Shown: positions 1 through 8,932, numbered from the stretch's first letter. The stretch is 64,000 nt of DNA from Paludibacteraceae bacterium (GCA_017471175.1 JAFUVS010000013.1:1-64000), one strand, 5' to 3'. Notes: generated from the sequence alone by a model not told the origin. Numbers and translations: made by a program.

Positions 1-276
1 AAATGCAAACTGAATGGTTGGGATATATGCTATTTCAAAGACCGTGGAAGCGAGTGCGATTTCTTGGTTTGCAAAGGTAATCAAGTGCAGCAATGCATAC
101 AAGTATCTTATGACATATCCTCAGAGAAAACGCGCAAGCGGGAACTAAAAGGACTGAAAACAGCGGCACAGATAACAGGCTGCAAGAACCTGCTTTTACT
201 TACCGACCACGAATATGAGGATACCACATTTGAAGGGTTTGACATCCTGATCCGCCCTGTTCACGAGTGGCAGTAA
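1..276 (+). CDS. DUF4143-type AAA ATPase, C-terminal fragment (5' end outside window)
   Basis: The frame is open from base 1 and ends at a stop at 274-276, leaving about 91 residues. The visible part has an alternating strand/helix pattern with the segments CYFKDRGSECDFLV and NLLLLTDHEYED. This is the C-terminal nuclease-like DUF4143 portion typical of Bacteroidetes AAA ATPases: an acidic residue in a GxECDFLV strand, then a TD.E strand. The complete gene at 7634-8932 on the other strand carries the equivalent ELDFLIRE strand. The Walker motifs would lie upstream of the window. Its cellular role is not established; these ATPases are scattered, rapidly exchanged accessory genes. The family call is fairly sure and the function is unknown. 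Confidence 0.7.
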   Translation, partial: KCKLNGWDICYFKDRGSECDFLVCKGNQVQQCIQVSYDISSEKTRKRELKGLKTAAQITGCKNLLLLTDHEYEDTTFEGFDILIRPVHEWQ

Positions 277-342
277 TTTTATCACGATTGCTGCGAGATA
301 TGCTAATAAAATTTTGATTTTCAAGTGAAATGAATTGTTTTT

Positions 343-383
343 TTGCGTTGTTTTGTGAGTTGATTTGTGAGCTGCGTTGTGAG
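343..383. repeat. Degenerate 12-bp tandem repeat
   Basis: The heptamer TTGTGAG starts at 353, 365 and 377, exactly 12 bp apart, and a degenerate TTGCGTT precedes it at 343. It lies in the 228-bp gap between the truncated ATPase and the gene at 505, about 60 bp before that gene's -33 box. The rest of the gap is T-rich and shows no gene. It may be a regulator site array or simple slippage. Confidence 0.5.
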
Positions 384-443
384 TTACTTTTTGCGTTTGC
401 CTCTGTCTTTGCCTCTGCATTTCCGCCTAAATCGGAATATTTA

Positions 444-475
444 TTTGCCTATGTCAAAAAAATGTTGTAACTTTG
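444..475 (+). promoter_or_regulatory. Bacteroidetes-type promoter for the gene at 505
   Basis: TTTG at 444-447 and TAACTTTG at 468-475 are separated by 20 bp, matching the Bacteroidetes -33/-7 consensus. A run of seven A lies in the spacer. The predicted transcription start is near 482, just ahead of the ATG at 505. The same 33-bp block recurs at 1522 with two differences. Confidence 0.85.
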
Positions 476-504
476 CATTGCAATTTAGAAAGATACATTA
501 GAAT

Positions 505-1398
505 ATGAATACAACACAGATTCCAACTTATCAAATAACCCCGAGTGATAAGTTATTTCGACAACTCATGGGTTACTATCCGGCAAAAGCAGGGGCTTCT
601 TTTGAGTTGATAGCAACTGCAGTAACAAATATTTTACAAAAAGGAGAAAATGCTCAACACGACAAAAAGATAGAGGGATTAACTTCAGCTATACATCAAA
701 TTGATGGTGTCGTAGATGGTGTTGCTGTTGAGGCGAAGGATCATGCTGCCGGTCAAAAGATGCATGCTGTTGGTATTGGTGAAATTAGAAATTTTGAGGC
801 CGCTATTTGCGATATAAAAGAAATAGGAGCAGGTAAATTTTGGACTTCCACTCGATTTACTATCGATGCCCAAAAATATGCGCATGGACTTTCTACGGAT
901 TATAATCAAAAATTAATCCAACTTTTTCAAAGTCGCCCTTCAACTGAAGAAGACAGGAAAGGAAGAATCGAAACAATTGTGATAAACATTACCTTATGTA
1001 CTCCGAAAGATGAATATCAATTATGCATAAAATCAGCTTATGTTGATATTGTTAATTTTTTATCCCCCCAAGGGTATTTTCCAGTTTTATACGATAAAGA
1101 TGGAAACCGAACCCGTACATTTGATGAGGCAATATGCAGAAAATATGGTTCTTTTAATGATGTGGAGGATGGCAAGATTAAGTCAGAAGATGAATGTGTA
1201 ATAATAAGCAATCATTTGATTCCCATTGATGGTTTTGTCTTTAAACGTGAAATTATTAAAGAGGTTGAGAAAGTAGAGATTAAAAGTGAAGGTGAAGGTG
1301 AACCTGTTTTATTAGTGATATGCGAAGAAGAGAAAGTAAATAAGCTATTCACAGATAAAGAATTGGTAAGAGAGATTAACAGAGTGTTAACAAGGTAG
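505..1398 (+). CDS. PD-(D/E)XK nuclease-like protein
   Basis: This is a 297-residue soluble protein with no signal peptide. Residues about 30-85 carry a pattern of restriction-type nucleases: FELIATAVTNIL helix, then HQIDGVVDG (candidate metal-binding Asp), then VAVEAKDHA, which supplies an E-x-K pair spaced as in PD-(D/E)XK cores. After it comes a helix with IGEIRNFEAA. The C-terminal half (DEYQLCIKSAYVDIV, ECVIISNHLIPIDGFVF) is not recognised. It is transcribed alone from its own promoter, with a near-copy of that promoter driving the next operon. It could be a solitary restriction or Mrr-like endonuclease, or the nuclease part of a defence module with the following genes. The fold assignment comes from motif reading only. 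Confidence 0.55.
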   Translation: MNTTQIPTYQITPSDKLFRQLMGYYPAKAGASFELIATAVTNILQKGENAQHDKKIEGLTSAIHQIDGVVDGVAVEAKDHAAGQKMHAVGIGEIRNFEAAICDIKEIGAGKFWTSTRFTIDAQKYAHGLSTDYNQKLIQLFQSRPSTEEDRKGRIETIVINITLCTPKDEYQLCIKSAYVDIVNFLSPQGYFPVLYDKDGNRTRTFDEAICRKYGSFNDVEDGKIKSEDECVIISNHLIPIDGFVFKREIIKEVEKVEIKSEGEGEPVLLVICEEEKVNKLFTDKELVREINRVLTR

Positions 1399-1520
1399 AG
1401 ATGATGTTTATTATATATATATTACAACATGTGCGGATATATGCAATATGATTATAAGATGAGAAGATATATGTGTTATTGTGAAAAATCATAAAAAATA
1501 TGCAAAAAAATAGCAGAAAA

Positions 1521-1552
1521 CTTGCCTATGTCAAAAAAATGTAGTAGCTTTG
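1521..1552 (+). promoter_or_regulatory. Promoter of the TIGR04255 operon (copy of the 444 promoter)
   Basis: CTTG at 1521-1524, 20 bp, then TAGCTTTG at 1545-1552. The block from the first box through the -7 box matches the promoter at 444-475 at 31 of 33 positions, including the spacer with its seven-A run. The operon start codon follows at 1582. The shared spacer points to duplication or co-regulation rather than chance. Confidence 0.85.
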
Positions 1553-1581
1553 CAGGCTAATTTGGTAAAGTGTGTAAAATT

Positions 1582-2328
1582 ATGTGGCAAACACTTCAAA
1601 ACTCTCCAGTAGTTGTCGCGTTAGCACAATTGAAATTTAATGTCCCCAATTTTAAGATGGAGGATGTCGTAAAGCAGTGCGATGTTCAATTAAAACACAC
1701 ATTGCCGATACGTCGCAATAATATTCAGGTTGGATTGAATTTCGGTCGTACGGCTATCCCTCTTGGAGAATCTAAAGTAAGTGGTGTTTCTAATGCAGAA
1801 ATAGGTAGCTATATCTACTATACTAAGTCACAGAAAATTAAGCTTGAAATTTCTAAAGACACCATCACTTTCATAGATGAGAATCCGTATTTAAGTTGGG
1901 AAAACTTCAAGAGTCAAGCAATAGATTATTTAAAGATATTATCTCCTGTGTTTGCAAATGCAGAAGTATCACGAATTTCTATTCGTTTTGTAAATCGCTT
2001 TACTCTTGACGATTTTACTAATCCTGAGGAGTATATTAATACCCTCATTACTTCTAAAGAAGGTGAAACTACATATCCTCTTAGCCAGTATGGATTCCGT
2101 TTGATGATGGATGTCCCTCAGACAGATATCTACACGATAGTTAATCATAATGTTGAAAATGCATCTCAAGGGAAGTATCTCTATACATTGGACATTGATG
2201 TGTTAGATAGACAAAAATTAGTGTTTGATATAGACACAATTTCTGATAGCCTTGAAAATCTCCGTAACATTAGGAATAAAATATTCTTTGATACAATTAC
2301 CAATAAAACAATAGAGTTATGCAATTAA
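1582..2328 (+). CDS. TIGR04255 family protein
   Basis: The start chosen is the ATG at 1582 rather than the in-frame GTG at 1570, because the family begins with a short segment before a P-V-V-x-A-L-x-x-x-F strand, seen here as NSPVVVALAQLKFNV. The product is 248 residues. The middle shows YIYYTKSQKIKLEISKD, and the family hallmark VSRISIRFVNRF follows (R-x-S-x-R-F-x-N-R-F). TIGR04255 proteins are sporadically distributed, usually co-occur with small partner genes, and have no settled function. A role in anti-phage or stress modules is inferred from context only. The 3' end overlaps the next gene by 10 bp, so translation is probably coupled. Confidence 0.8.
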   Translation: MWQTLQNSPVVVALAQLKFNVPNFKMEDVVKQCDVQLKHTLPIRRNNIQVGLNFGRTAIPLGESKVSGVSNAEIGSYIYYTKSQKIKLEISKDTITFIDENPYLSWENFKSQAIDYLKILSPVFANAEVSRISIRFVNRFTLDDFTNPEEYINTLITSKEGETTYPLSQYGFRLMMDVPQTDIYTIVNHNVENASQGKYLYTLDIDVLDRQKLVFDIDTISDSLENLRNIRNKIFFDTITNKTIELCN

Positions 2329-2762
2329 CTCCTATAAAACAAGCTTTTAAGCCAATCACAATTGCAGCAGGAATGATTGCTGCTGTACCAACATTTGCAT
2401 ATTCGGATATTGATGCATATAATAATATCATCAATAGTGAAAAAACTATGCAATATATGCAACTAGTAGATACAAGAGAAACTGATTATTTTTCAGCAAA
2501 ATTTCACTTTCAGTTGCATTTGCAACGCTGGGAGCAAAAAACAAAATTCCAGTCATCCGTATATCGAATAATTGGGGATGAAGACTTTAAGGCAATAGTT
2601 GGCATGGGGGAGGTCGCAACCCCTCTTATTCTCGCAGAAATACAGCAAAGGCCATCAACCTTAGTATGGGCTTTAAACTTTATCTATGGTAAAAAAATCT
2701 CGAATAATAGTAACCTTACTATTTCTGAGGCTTGCAAATTATGGATAAAAGAGCTGTCATAG
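2319..2762 (+). CDS. Small TIGR04255-partner protein, unknown function
   Basis: A 147-residue protein starting inside the last codons of the TIGR04255 gene (10-bp overlap). The N-terminal 28 residues (PITIAAGMIAAVPTFA) have a mildly hydrophobic, signal-like segment without a strong positive start, so export is uncertain. The remainder is mixed helix with YFSAKFHFQLHLQRWEQKT and GMGEVATPLILAEIQQRP. The latter resembles one HEAT-type helical repeat. No catalytic motif is visible. The overlaps on both sides (10 bp before, 22 bp into the next gene) make it the middle member of a tightly coupled three-gene unit. I do not recognise a named family. Confidence 0.6.
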   Translation: MQLTPIKQAFKPITIAAGMIAAVPTFAYSDIDAYNNIINSEKTMQYMQLVDTRETDYFSAKFHFQLHLQRWEQKTKFQSSVYRIIGDEDFKAIVGMGEVATPLILAEIQQRPSTLVWALNFIYGKKISNNSNLTISEACKLWIKELS

Positions 2763-3214
2763 CATCATTTCCCAATCTTGCAAATGATGATAAATTTGAT
2801 ATCACGAGTCCAGAAACTCCGGATTACAACTGCATAGCATGGGCATATCAGATGTATAATAATCGTTGGATGCAACCGCCCAAAGGAATGTATATCCCAC
2901 AACTCGATGCGGTTACGTGGTGGCCAGATGGAGTAACAGAAGGAGTCGATATCTCATGTTTAGTGGAGGCTTTTGCTAAAAAGGGATTTGAAAAGTGTGA
3001 TACATGGGAACATGAACAAGGATATGTAAAAGTGGCATTATATTACGATCCAAGTACAAACGAATGGACACATGCCGCACGAGAAAGTAGAATCAATAAT
3101 TGTTGGATGAGTAAACTAGGTCCAAAAAATGATATACACCATGGTTCTCCTTATACGATAGAGGGAGACTTGTATGGGGAAGTATATTGTATAATGCGAA
3201 TGGTAGATAAATAA
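2741..3214 (+). CDS. DUF7689-like protein, putative Cys/His hydrolase
   Basis: The ATG at 2741 (MDKRAVIASFPNL) is preferred over the upstream TTG at 2732. The product is 157 residues and overlaps the preceding gene by 22 bp. The early motif DYNCIAWAYQ and the later EWTHAARES put a conserved Cys before a helix and a His in a downstream strand, the order seen in NlpC/P60- or transglutaminase-like hydrolases. Several Trp and Cys residues (WWPDGV, NNCWMSKLG) suit a small enzyme. Similar proteins (DUF7689) are known beside TIGR04255-type genes. The Cys/His catalytic pair is my inference from the pattern. The protein lacks an obvious signal peptide. Confidence 0.6.
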   Translation: MDKRAVIASFPNLANDDKFDITSPETPDYNCIAWAYQMYNNRWMQPPKGMYIPQLDAVTWWPDGVTEGVDISCLVEAFAKKGFEKCDTWEHEQGYVKVALYYDPSTNEWTHAARESRINNCWMSKLGPKNDIHHGSPYTIEGDLYGEVYCIMRMVDK

Positions 3215-3370
3215 TTTCAGGTACCTCATTGTAGGCACTTTTTTATTTATCTATTTGCAACAAGGTGTTCTTATATCACTTCGTTTGAATGATTGTTGCA
3301 CTTCGTTCACGGTTTTATCTTTTTTGCTTTTCCCCCCTTAATAAGGTGCTCTCTACGCTCGCGGGCTTGT

Positions 3371-4663
3371 TTAATTTTCGCTTCGCGTGATTAACCACCC
3401 GGAGCGCTCTTTTTCTTCCTTGATTTTCTGTTGTTCTTCGTCCAAATGGTAGGTATGGGTGTACCATTTACGGAATCCGTCGGGGTCGGTATAGCCCCAA
3501 TGACAATAACGGTTGAACAACAAGGCTTTGAGTGAGAGATCTACACCGTCATACGGGTAGAATTCAGCTAATCCGTATATGTTGTAATCCTGAATCTGTC
3601 CGCTCCAGTCCGTACCTTCAAGGCTTTTATGATACCAGATGTCTTCGTATTTCCATGCTGTGCCGGAACATTCCAAGCGGTTAATTTCTTCTGCGGAAAG
3701 TCCCTGATATTCGGTGTGCATACATTCGGGCGGCGGAAGATGTGATTTGTCCACTTCGTGCGCCTCCAGTTCCTTCCAATATGGATTTTCGTCCTCGCCT
3801 TTGTAGAATCGGCAGGAAGCAAGCAAAGCTGCTCTTTTCTCACGGGCTTTAATCATCTTTGACAGTTTCCACGGACAGGCTTTGCGGAAAGCGGAAAGGA
3901 CGTCGCGCATGTCTTTTGGCAGATAGGAAATGGCTTTCTTCTTCATCCATTCGGGAATACCCCAGATGGCTTCGGCTATACTGCCGACGATAGCGCCAAG
4001 AGTGTCTGCGTCCGCCCCGAGAGAGACGGATCGACGGATGGCGTCCTCAAAAGATGTACTTTGCAGAATAATCCAATAAGCGACAGGCACCGTGCCTTGA
4101 CAGGTCTCGTCAAAACGGTTCTGCACTTCGTTGAGGGAGAAATCTATCCGGTAACCGAATGATTCTACGGCTCGTTTGAGTCCGTGCTCGTAAATAGTGT
4201 CGCGGTCTATGGTGTCAAAAGAAAAATGCAGTTGCAAGCAGTCATGAATCGCCGTGCAAACGGATTGTGCTCCTTTGATGCCTTCGGGATGGTTGTGCGT
4301 GCAAGCGGTGGCTCGTTCAACCACATACATCTGTCCGATAGCATTGAGCGAGAACCACGCAATAGGGCTGACGCGCATAGCCGCTCCGTTGCCGAAACTG
4401 TTGTAGGGTTGCGGGTTGGGGCTATGCACCCATTGGGCAAACGAGCCGCCATAACCGCCCATGGGATGCGGGTAACGATTGCACCAATCATGCAGGGACT
4501 CGCCGAAGTCACGGTCTTTGAGAAGGGCATCGGCTATGGCAATCGTGCAGATGGTGTCATCCGTAAAACTGCATTGAGGCGAGAACAACTCAAAGTTGTA
4601 ATCGTTGGTCGGATTGAACTCAAAACGGCTGCCTACAATATCTCCTATAATGGCGCCTAACAT
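3371..4663 (-). CDS. ADP-ribosylglycohydrolase with C-terminal extension
   Basis: Residues 1-260 form a DraG/ARH-type ADP-ribosylglycohydrolase. The start MLGAIIGDIVGSRFEF, the metal-binding FTDDT (T34-D35-D36-T37), GNGAAMRVSPIAWF, HNHPEGIKGAQ and SLGADADTLGAIVG are all family signatures; the two Asp clusters bind the Mg2+ pair. Such enzymes remove ADP-ribose from proteins, nucleic acids or small molecules. Family members are usually about 260-330 residues; here about 170 more follow (PPECMHTEYQGLS, GLAEFYPYDGVDLS), rich in Trp and Tyr and unrecognised. The gene starts 1 bp after the stop of the upstream restriction-modification gene, so the two form one operon. That suggests reversal of ADP-ribosylation in the same defence context, which is inference. 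Confidence 0.85.
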   Translation of the reverse strand: MLGAIIGDIVGSRFEFNPTNDYNFELFSPQCSFTDDTICTIAIADALLKDRDFGESLHDWCNRYPHPMGGYGGSFAQWVHSPNPQPYNSFGNGAAMRVSPIAWFSLNAIGQMYVVERATACTHNHPEGIKGAQSVCTAIHDCLQLHFSFDTIDRDTIYEHGLKRAVESFGYRIDFSLNEVQNRFDETCQGTVPVAYWIILQSTSFEDAIRRSVSLGADADTLGAIVGSIAEAIWGIPEWMKKKAISYLPKDMRDVLSAFRKACPWKLSKMIKAREKRAALLASCRFYKGEDENPYWKELEAHEVDKSHLPPPECMHTEYQGLSAEEINRLECSGTAWKYEDIWYHKSLEGTDWSGQIQDYNIYGLAEFYPYDGVDLSLKALLFNRYCHWGYTDPDGFRKWYTHTYHLDEEQQKIKEEKERSGWLITRSEN

Positions 4664-4664
4664 C

Positions 4665-7466
4665 TTATTTGGTCAAGGATTGGTACATTTTGAATAGTTC
4701 GGCGACACACTCGGATTCGGTCATCTTGGTAGAGAAACCATAGGCAGCCATGACTGCACGGTCGTTCTCTTGGTGGGCTCGGCGGAGTTCGGGCGGCATG
4801 GTGACTTCATCGTAGAGGTCAGCCAAAGAGCAATCCGGATATTTGGCACGGGCATCCAAGATGGCTTGGGCGGTGCGGGTGATAAGGACCGTAGGGTCTT
4901 TAGGGTCAGTAGGGTCTTTAGGGACGGCAGGAATGTTCGGCCATGGGAAGTTGTTATAGACGATGTCTTTCGAATAACGGTACCGCATCTCCAGACGACC
5001 ACAGACTACTCTCATCCAAGCCATGTGGACATTGGAAGTGAGAACACCGAAATGGTAGAGAGAGGCGTCTGTAATTGTAAACACAAGATTACTCGCTATG
5101 GTATTCTTATCCATGAAACCCATTGGGACATAGCGACGTTTTTCAGAAGAGACACTTGGAACTATGATAAATTCTTTACCAAGAGGTTGAGTTATTTGAG
5201 CAAATAATGTTGGTGTTTCTGCCATTTTACGTGTAGATGCCGCAGTACTTGCCAAACGCATTTCGCGAACACTATTAACACGTTGCAAAACAGTCGGGCA
5301 TTGCCTAATCTCGGCAGGGCTTGCGCCTTGCAGCCACAAACAATAACGCTTCTTATTATTGATAAACTCGTGTGCACCTAGAAATAAATGTACCCATTTT
5401 GCAGCCAGTGGCTCTTTCTTCAGTAACTCATCCTTTTCTTCTTCGGAAAGGATAAATCCTCCACCGTCTCGTGGCATATTACCAAAGTTCATGGCAGGAG
5501 CATCGCAAAGAGGTGTTCCTCTATTCTCAATAAACACATCTGGTGCGTCACTTAGGTAGCCGTTGATATTCTTAACAGAGAGGGTTTGAGAATCAGATAA
5601 GAATAAGCGTTTGGAAGGAGTATCTACTTTTGAGAACCCAATTATAACACAATGCACATGTGCCTTAATATCAGCCTCGCTATCCCAACGGAAGGTTCGA
5701 TAAGCAAAGTTAAAATGGATACCATGATCTTCAAAAAGTGGTTTCCAGAGAATAGCAACTTGTTCACCTTGCGTGATAGAGTTTGTACTTACAAAAGCCG
5801 CCTTTATAGAAGCGTTATTATCCATCATTTCTGCCGCTTTCTTATACCAAGCGCCGACGTAATCTAATTCTCCTATACCTTTTGTTTTCGCTTCAAATAT
5901 GTCAAGCATGTCTTGCTTTTGTTCACGGCTCATTAGCATACCTCCTACAAACGGCGGATTGCCCATAATATAGTTGAGCTTTTCGGGCGCAATGACCTCG
6001 CTCCAATCCATGCGGAGGGCGTTGCCTTCGTGGATATAGGCGTTGGTTTTAAGGGGGAGGAAGTCAATGGGTCTGCCGGCAATGGCAGATGTTTCTTTGA
6101 GCGTCTGGCTCTCGGCTATCCAAAGGGCGGTCTTGGCGACCGTACAAGCAAAATCGTTGATCTCTATACCGTAGAACTGAGATATATTGACTTTGATGAG
6201 AATATCGAACGTGAGTACATTCTCTCCGCCGAACATGGCTTGTATCACTTTGTTCTCCAAACGACGGAGAGACAAGAATGTTTCCGTGAGGAAGTTACCA
6301 CTACCGCAGGCTGGGTCGAAGAACGTGAGGGAAGCGAGTTTGTCTTGGAACGCCGCAAGGGCTTGTTTTTTCTTCGCGCTAACGCCCGAAGCACCAAACG
6401 AAGAGAGAATAGAATCAAACTCGGCTTTGAGGTCGTCCAAGAAAAGCGGGTCAATGACCTTGTGGATGTTCTCAATAGAGGTGTAGTGCATACCACCCGA
6501 ACGGCGTGTCTCGGGGTTGAGGGTCGATTCAAAGACTGCACCGAAGATAGTAGGCGAAATCTCCGACCAATCGAAATCGGCAGAAGCATCCTCCAAAAGG
6601 AGTTGCTTGAGTTCGTCGGTGAACTGCGGAATCTCTATCGTCTTATCCGAGAACAAACCACCGTTGACATAAGGGAAGGCTGCCAGATCGTCCTCCAAGT
6701 ATTTATCTCGTTCGGCAAGCGGCGTATCGAGGACGGCAAAGAGATCCACCAGCGCACGGCGGAGTTTCTGCGCAGGATAAGCTTTGAGGTAGTCATGGAA
6801 AGAGGTGCGGCTGTTGAAAAGCCCTGCGTCCTCGGCATAGAGACAGAAGACCAGACGCACGCAGAGGATATTTAGTGAACGGAGCGTTTCGGGGTCATCG
6901 GCACCGTACTGCTCTATCAACTTATCATAGATGATACCGACCAGATTACCGGCTTTGACGGAGACTTCCATCTCCCGTTTCAGGTGCTCGTTTCCCTCGT
7001 CCACAAGGAACTGCAAACGGTAATACTCTTTTTCGAGGTCTTTGAGGAGAATTTTCTGCGGTTCACCATTCGGCTGCTCCATATCATAGACCCAGAACTC
7101 CGCGAAATTGCAGGTCACGATCCACCGTGGGCGTTGGCTGTACGGCAGTTCGGCAGCATAGCGCTTGGCTTGCTGGAAGGGGTTGAGCACAGAGCCGTCG
7201 GATTGCTTGATACCTTCGGCGAGGTTCTTGCCGAGCGACTTCTGCTCTATCATCACTTTGGTGGTCGGGATGAAGCCGTCGATGAAAGAGGTGTGGTCGA
7301 GCTTGACTTGGTGTTCGTAGATGATGAAAGTCTCGGGGTGCTCAATACCGAATACTTGGTTGAGGAGCGTGGTCCAGAAAATCTGGCTCTCGCCTTTCTC
7401 ATAACCTTTGCCCTCCCAGTGGGCGGCAAAGTCGCGTGCGGCTTTCTGTTGTTGTATCGGGGTCAT
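4665..7466 (-). CDS. MmeI-type (Type IIL) restriction-modification enzyme
   Basis: A 933-residue single-chain enzyme. The N-terminal nuclease has FIDGF (D63) and IEQKS (E74, K76), a PD-(D/E)XK set. A helical connector (about 170-340) follows. The methyltransferase has motif I DPACGSGNF (384-392) for S-adenosylmethionine and motif IV NPPF (503-506), typical of N6-adenine methylation. Residues about 620-830 would be the target-recognition domain, and the C-terminus (PPELRRAHQENDRAVM) matches the usual end of the family. Enzymes of this type cut about 20 bp from their site and protect the host by modifying one strand. Length and domain order are complete. A possible -7 box (TACTTTTG) lies at 7569-7576 on the minus strand without a clear -33 partner. 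Confidence 0.88.
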   Translation of the reverse strand: MTPIQQQKAARDFAAHWEGKGYEKGESQIFWTTLLNQVFGIEHPETFIIYEHQVKLDHTSFIDGFIPTTKVMIEQKSLGKNLAEGIKQSDGSVLNPFQQAKRYAAELPYSQRPRWIVTCNFAEFWVYDMEQPNGEPQKILLKDLEKEYYRLQFLVDEGNEHLKREMEVSVKAGNLVGIIYDKLIEQYGADDPETLRSLNILCVRLVFCLYAEDAGLFNSRTSFHDYLKAYPAQKLRRALVDLFAVLDTPLAERDKYLEDDLAAFPYVNGGLFSDKTIEIPQFTDELKQLLLEDASADFDWSEISPTIFGAVFESTLNPETRRSGGMHYTSIENIHKVIDPLFLDDLKAEFDSILSSFGASGVSAKKKQALAAFQDKLASLTFFDPACGSGNFLTETFLSLRRLENKVIQAMFGGENVLTFDILIKVNISQFYGIEINDFACTVAKTALWIAESQTLKETSAIAGRPIDFLPLKTNAYIHEGNALRMDWSEVIAPEKLNYIMGNPPFVGGMLMSREQKQDMLDIFEAKTKGIGELDYVGAWYKKAAEMMDNNASIKAAFVSTNSITQGEQVAILWKPLFEDHGIHFNFAYRTFRWDSEADIKAHVHCVIIGFSKVDTPSKRLFLSDSQTLSVKNINGYLSDAPDVFIENRGTPLCDAPAMNFGNMPRDGGGFILSEEEKDELLKKEPLAAKWVHLFLGAHEFINNKKRYCLWLQGASPAEIRQCPTVLQRVNSVREMRLASTAASTRKMAETPTLFAQITQPLGKEFIIVPSVSSEKRRYVPMGFMDKNTIASNLVFTITDASLYHFGVLTSNVHMAWMRVVCGRLEMRYRYSKDIVYNNFPWPNIPAVPKDPTDPKDPTVLITRTAQAILDARAKYPDCSLADLYDEVTMPPELRRAHQENDRAVMAAYGFSTKMTESECVAELFKMYQSLTK

Positions 7467-7633
7467 AATGAAATATATTCTTCTTTAATCAAAACAACAT
7501 TCGGGGTTGAGGTCTTTTGGGCTGCGCCAGAAAAAGAATTACGGGTTACTACTTTTTCAAATCCGATGCAAAAGTACTGCTTTGGAGTGCAAAGATGTTG
7601 CACAGGTAGCAGAAAAATGGTTCAGTAGCAATA

Positions 7634-8932
7634 TTATAGCCACATCGCCATATAAAGCGGCAGATAGGTAATGTCATCGACTTGTTTGTATTGTTTTTTA
7701 TTCAGGACAACACTTCTTTCCACAAACTCCGATTGCTCATCCAGCACATTGTCCAATGCCGCATGTTGCTCGTAGTTATTGCCTGATTTAACTTCTATGA
7801 TGGTCACTTTCTTATCCTCGCGAATTAGAAAATCCAGCTCATTGCGGCTTTTGCGGTCGTAATAGTGCAGGGTATGTCCATGCTTGTTCAACTCGACAGC
7901 TACGAAATTTTCCGTAAGCGCGCCCTCATTGATATCAATTTCTCCGTTAAGCACTTGCCATTGAATCTTGTCGCCCCACATAGCACACAACAAGCCGGTA
8001 TCCAATAGATACACTTTGAAAAGATTGCGATTTTCATACTGTTCAAACGGCAGGTTAAGCGCGTGGGTATTATAGCAGAATAACGCCACGCCGGCATCTT
8101 CCAACCATTGTGCAGAGTCGCCGTACTTCTGCATATTGCCCGTCTTTTCCAAATCGCTTAATATAAATCGTTTATGCGATTTGCTCAGCTCTGCAGGAAT
8201 AGCATCAAAGAATCGTTTGGCACGTGCTTTGTCCTTGCCGGCATACTTGGCAATATCCAGTCGGTAACTGTCAATAATCAAGCGTTGCTGCCGCAGGGTC
8301 TGCGAAAAATCGGGGTTGGACAAATAGGTTGTTACCACCTTCGGCATCCCACCAACGATGAGAAATGCGCGATAGTGCTTCATCAATTGTTCGTGCATGA
8401 AGCCATCCAAGGGTTTGTGTCCTTCGTATGCAGCACGTATTTGCGCTATTGCATCTTCACTCACGTTGTTTGCCCATAGCCATTCTTCAAAATCCAGTGG
8501 AAACATCTGAATCTGACTCTCATAGCCGACAGGGAAACTGCTTACTTCACCATAATTGATCCCCAAAAGCGATCCCGATTCGATATAGTCAAAGCGTCCG
8601 TCTTCTGCCAGAAACTTAATAGCTGTCCGTGCATTGGGACAGCTCTGTATCTCATCGAAAAACACCAGTGTCATGCCGGGAACAAAAGGCCCATATCCCA
8701 TGGCACTTAGGCGCGAGATAATCGTTTGTGTATCTCTTGCTCCGGAAAAGGCCTCTTGTGCTTGCGGATCTTTCTCGAAGTTGATTTCTACAAAGTGCGT
8801 ATAATTATCTTTCGCGAACGCTCGCACAATGGTCGTTTTACCGACCTGTCTGGCTCCTTTAATAAGCAGTGCCTCGTGGAAGTGGTTGTCCTTCCATTCT
8901 TCCAACTGGCTTATAATCTTACGTTTGAGCAT
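7634..8932 (-). CDS. AAA ATPase with DUF4143 C-terminal domain
   Basis: A 432-residue protein with Walker A GARQVGKTT (26-34), Walker B LVFFDEIQ and an arginine-rich sensor region. The C-terminal DUF4143 part ends with a nuclease-like core: RNELDFLIRE then VTIIEVKSG, an (E)xD...ExK pattern. The family is frequent in Bacteroidetes accessory regions; its biological role is poorly defined. It is the same family as the truncated gene at the left window edge. It has its own promoter (8998-9029), so it is not part of the restriction operon despite lying just upstream of it. Confidence 0.88.
   Translation of the reverse strand: MLKRKIISQLEEWKDNHFHEALLIKGARQVGKTTIVRAFAKDNYTHFVEINFEKDPQAQEAFSGARDTQTIISRLSAMGYGPFVPGMTLVFFDEIQSCPNARTAIKFLAEDGRFDYIESGSLLGINYGEVSSFPVGYESQIQMFPLDFEEWLWANNVSEDAIAQIRAAYEGHKPLDGFMHEQLMKHYRAFLIVGGMPKVVTTYLSNPDFSQTLRQQRLIIDSYRLDIAKYAGKDKARAKRFFDAIPAELSKSHKRFILSDLEKTGNMQKYGDSAQWLEDAGVALFCYNTHALNLPFEQYENRNLFKVYLLDTGLLCAMWGDKIQWQVLNGEIDINEGALTENFVAVELNKHGHTLHYYDRKSRNELDFLIREDKKVTIIEVKSGNNYEQHAALDNVLDEQSEFVERSVVLNKKQYKQVDDITYLPLYMAMWL

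Noticed and set aside
1570-1581. GTG at 1570 as the start of the TIGR04255 gene
   Set aside because: The ATG at 1582 gives the standard family N-terminus and a normal distance from the promoter.
6030-6875. 281-codon plus-strand open frame inside the restriction-modification gene
   Set aside because: It is antisense to the well-supported MmeI-type enzyme, Arg/Glu-rich and without family motifs.
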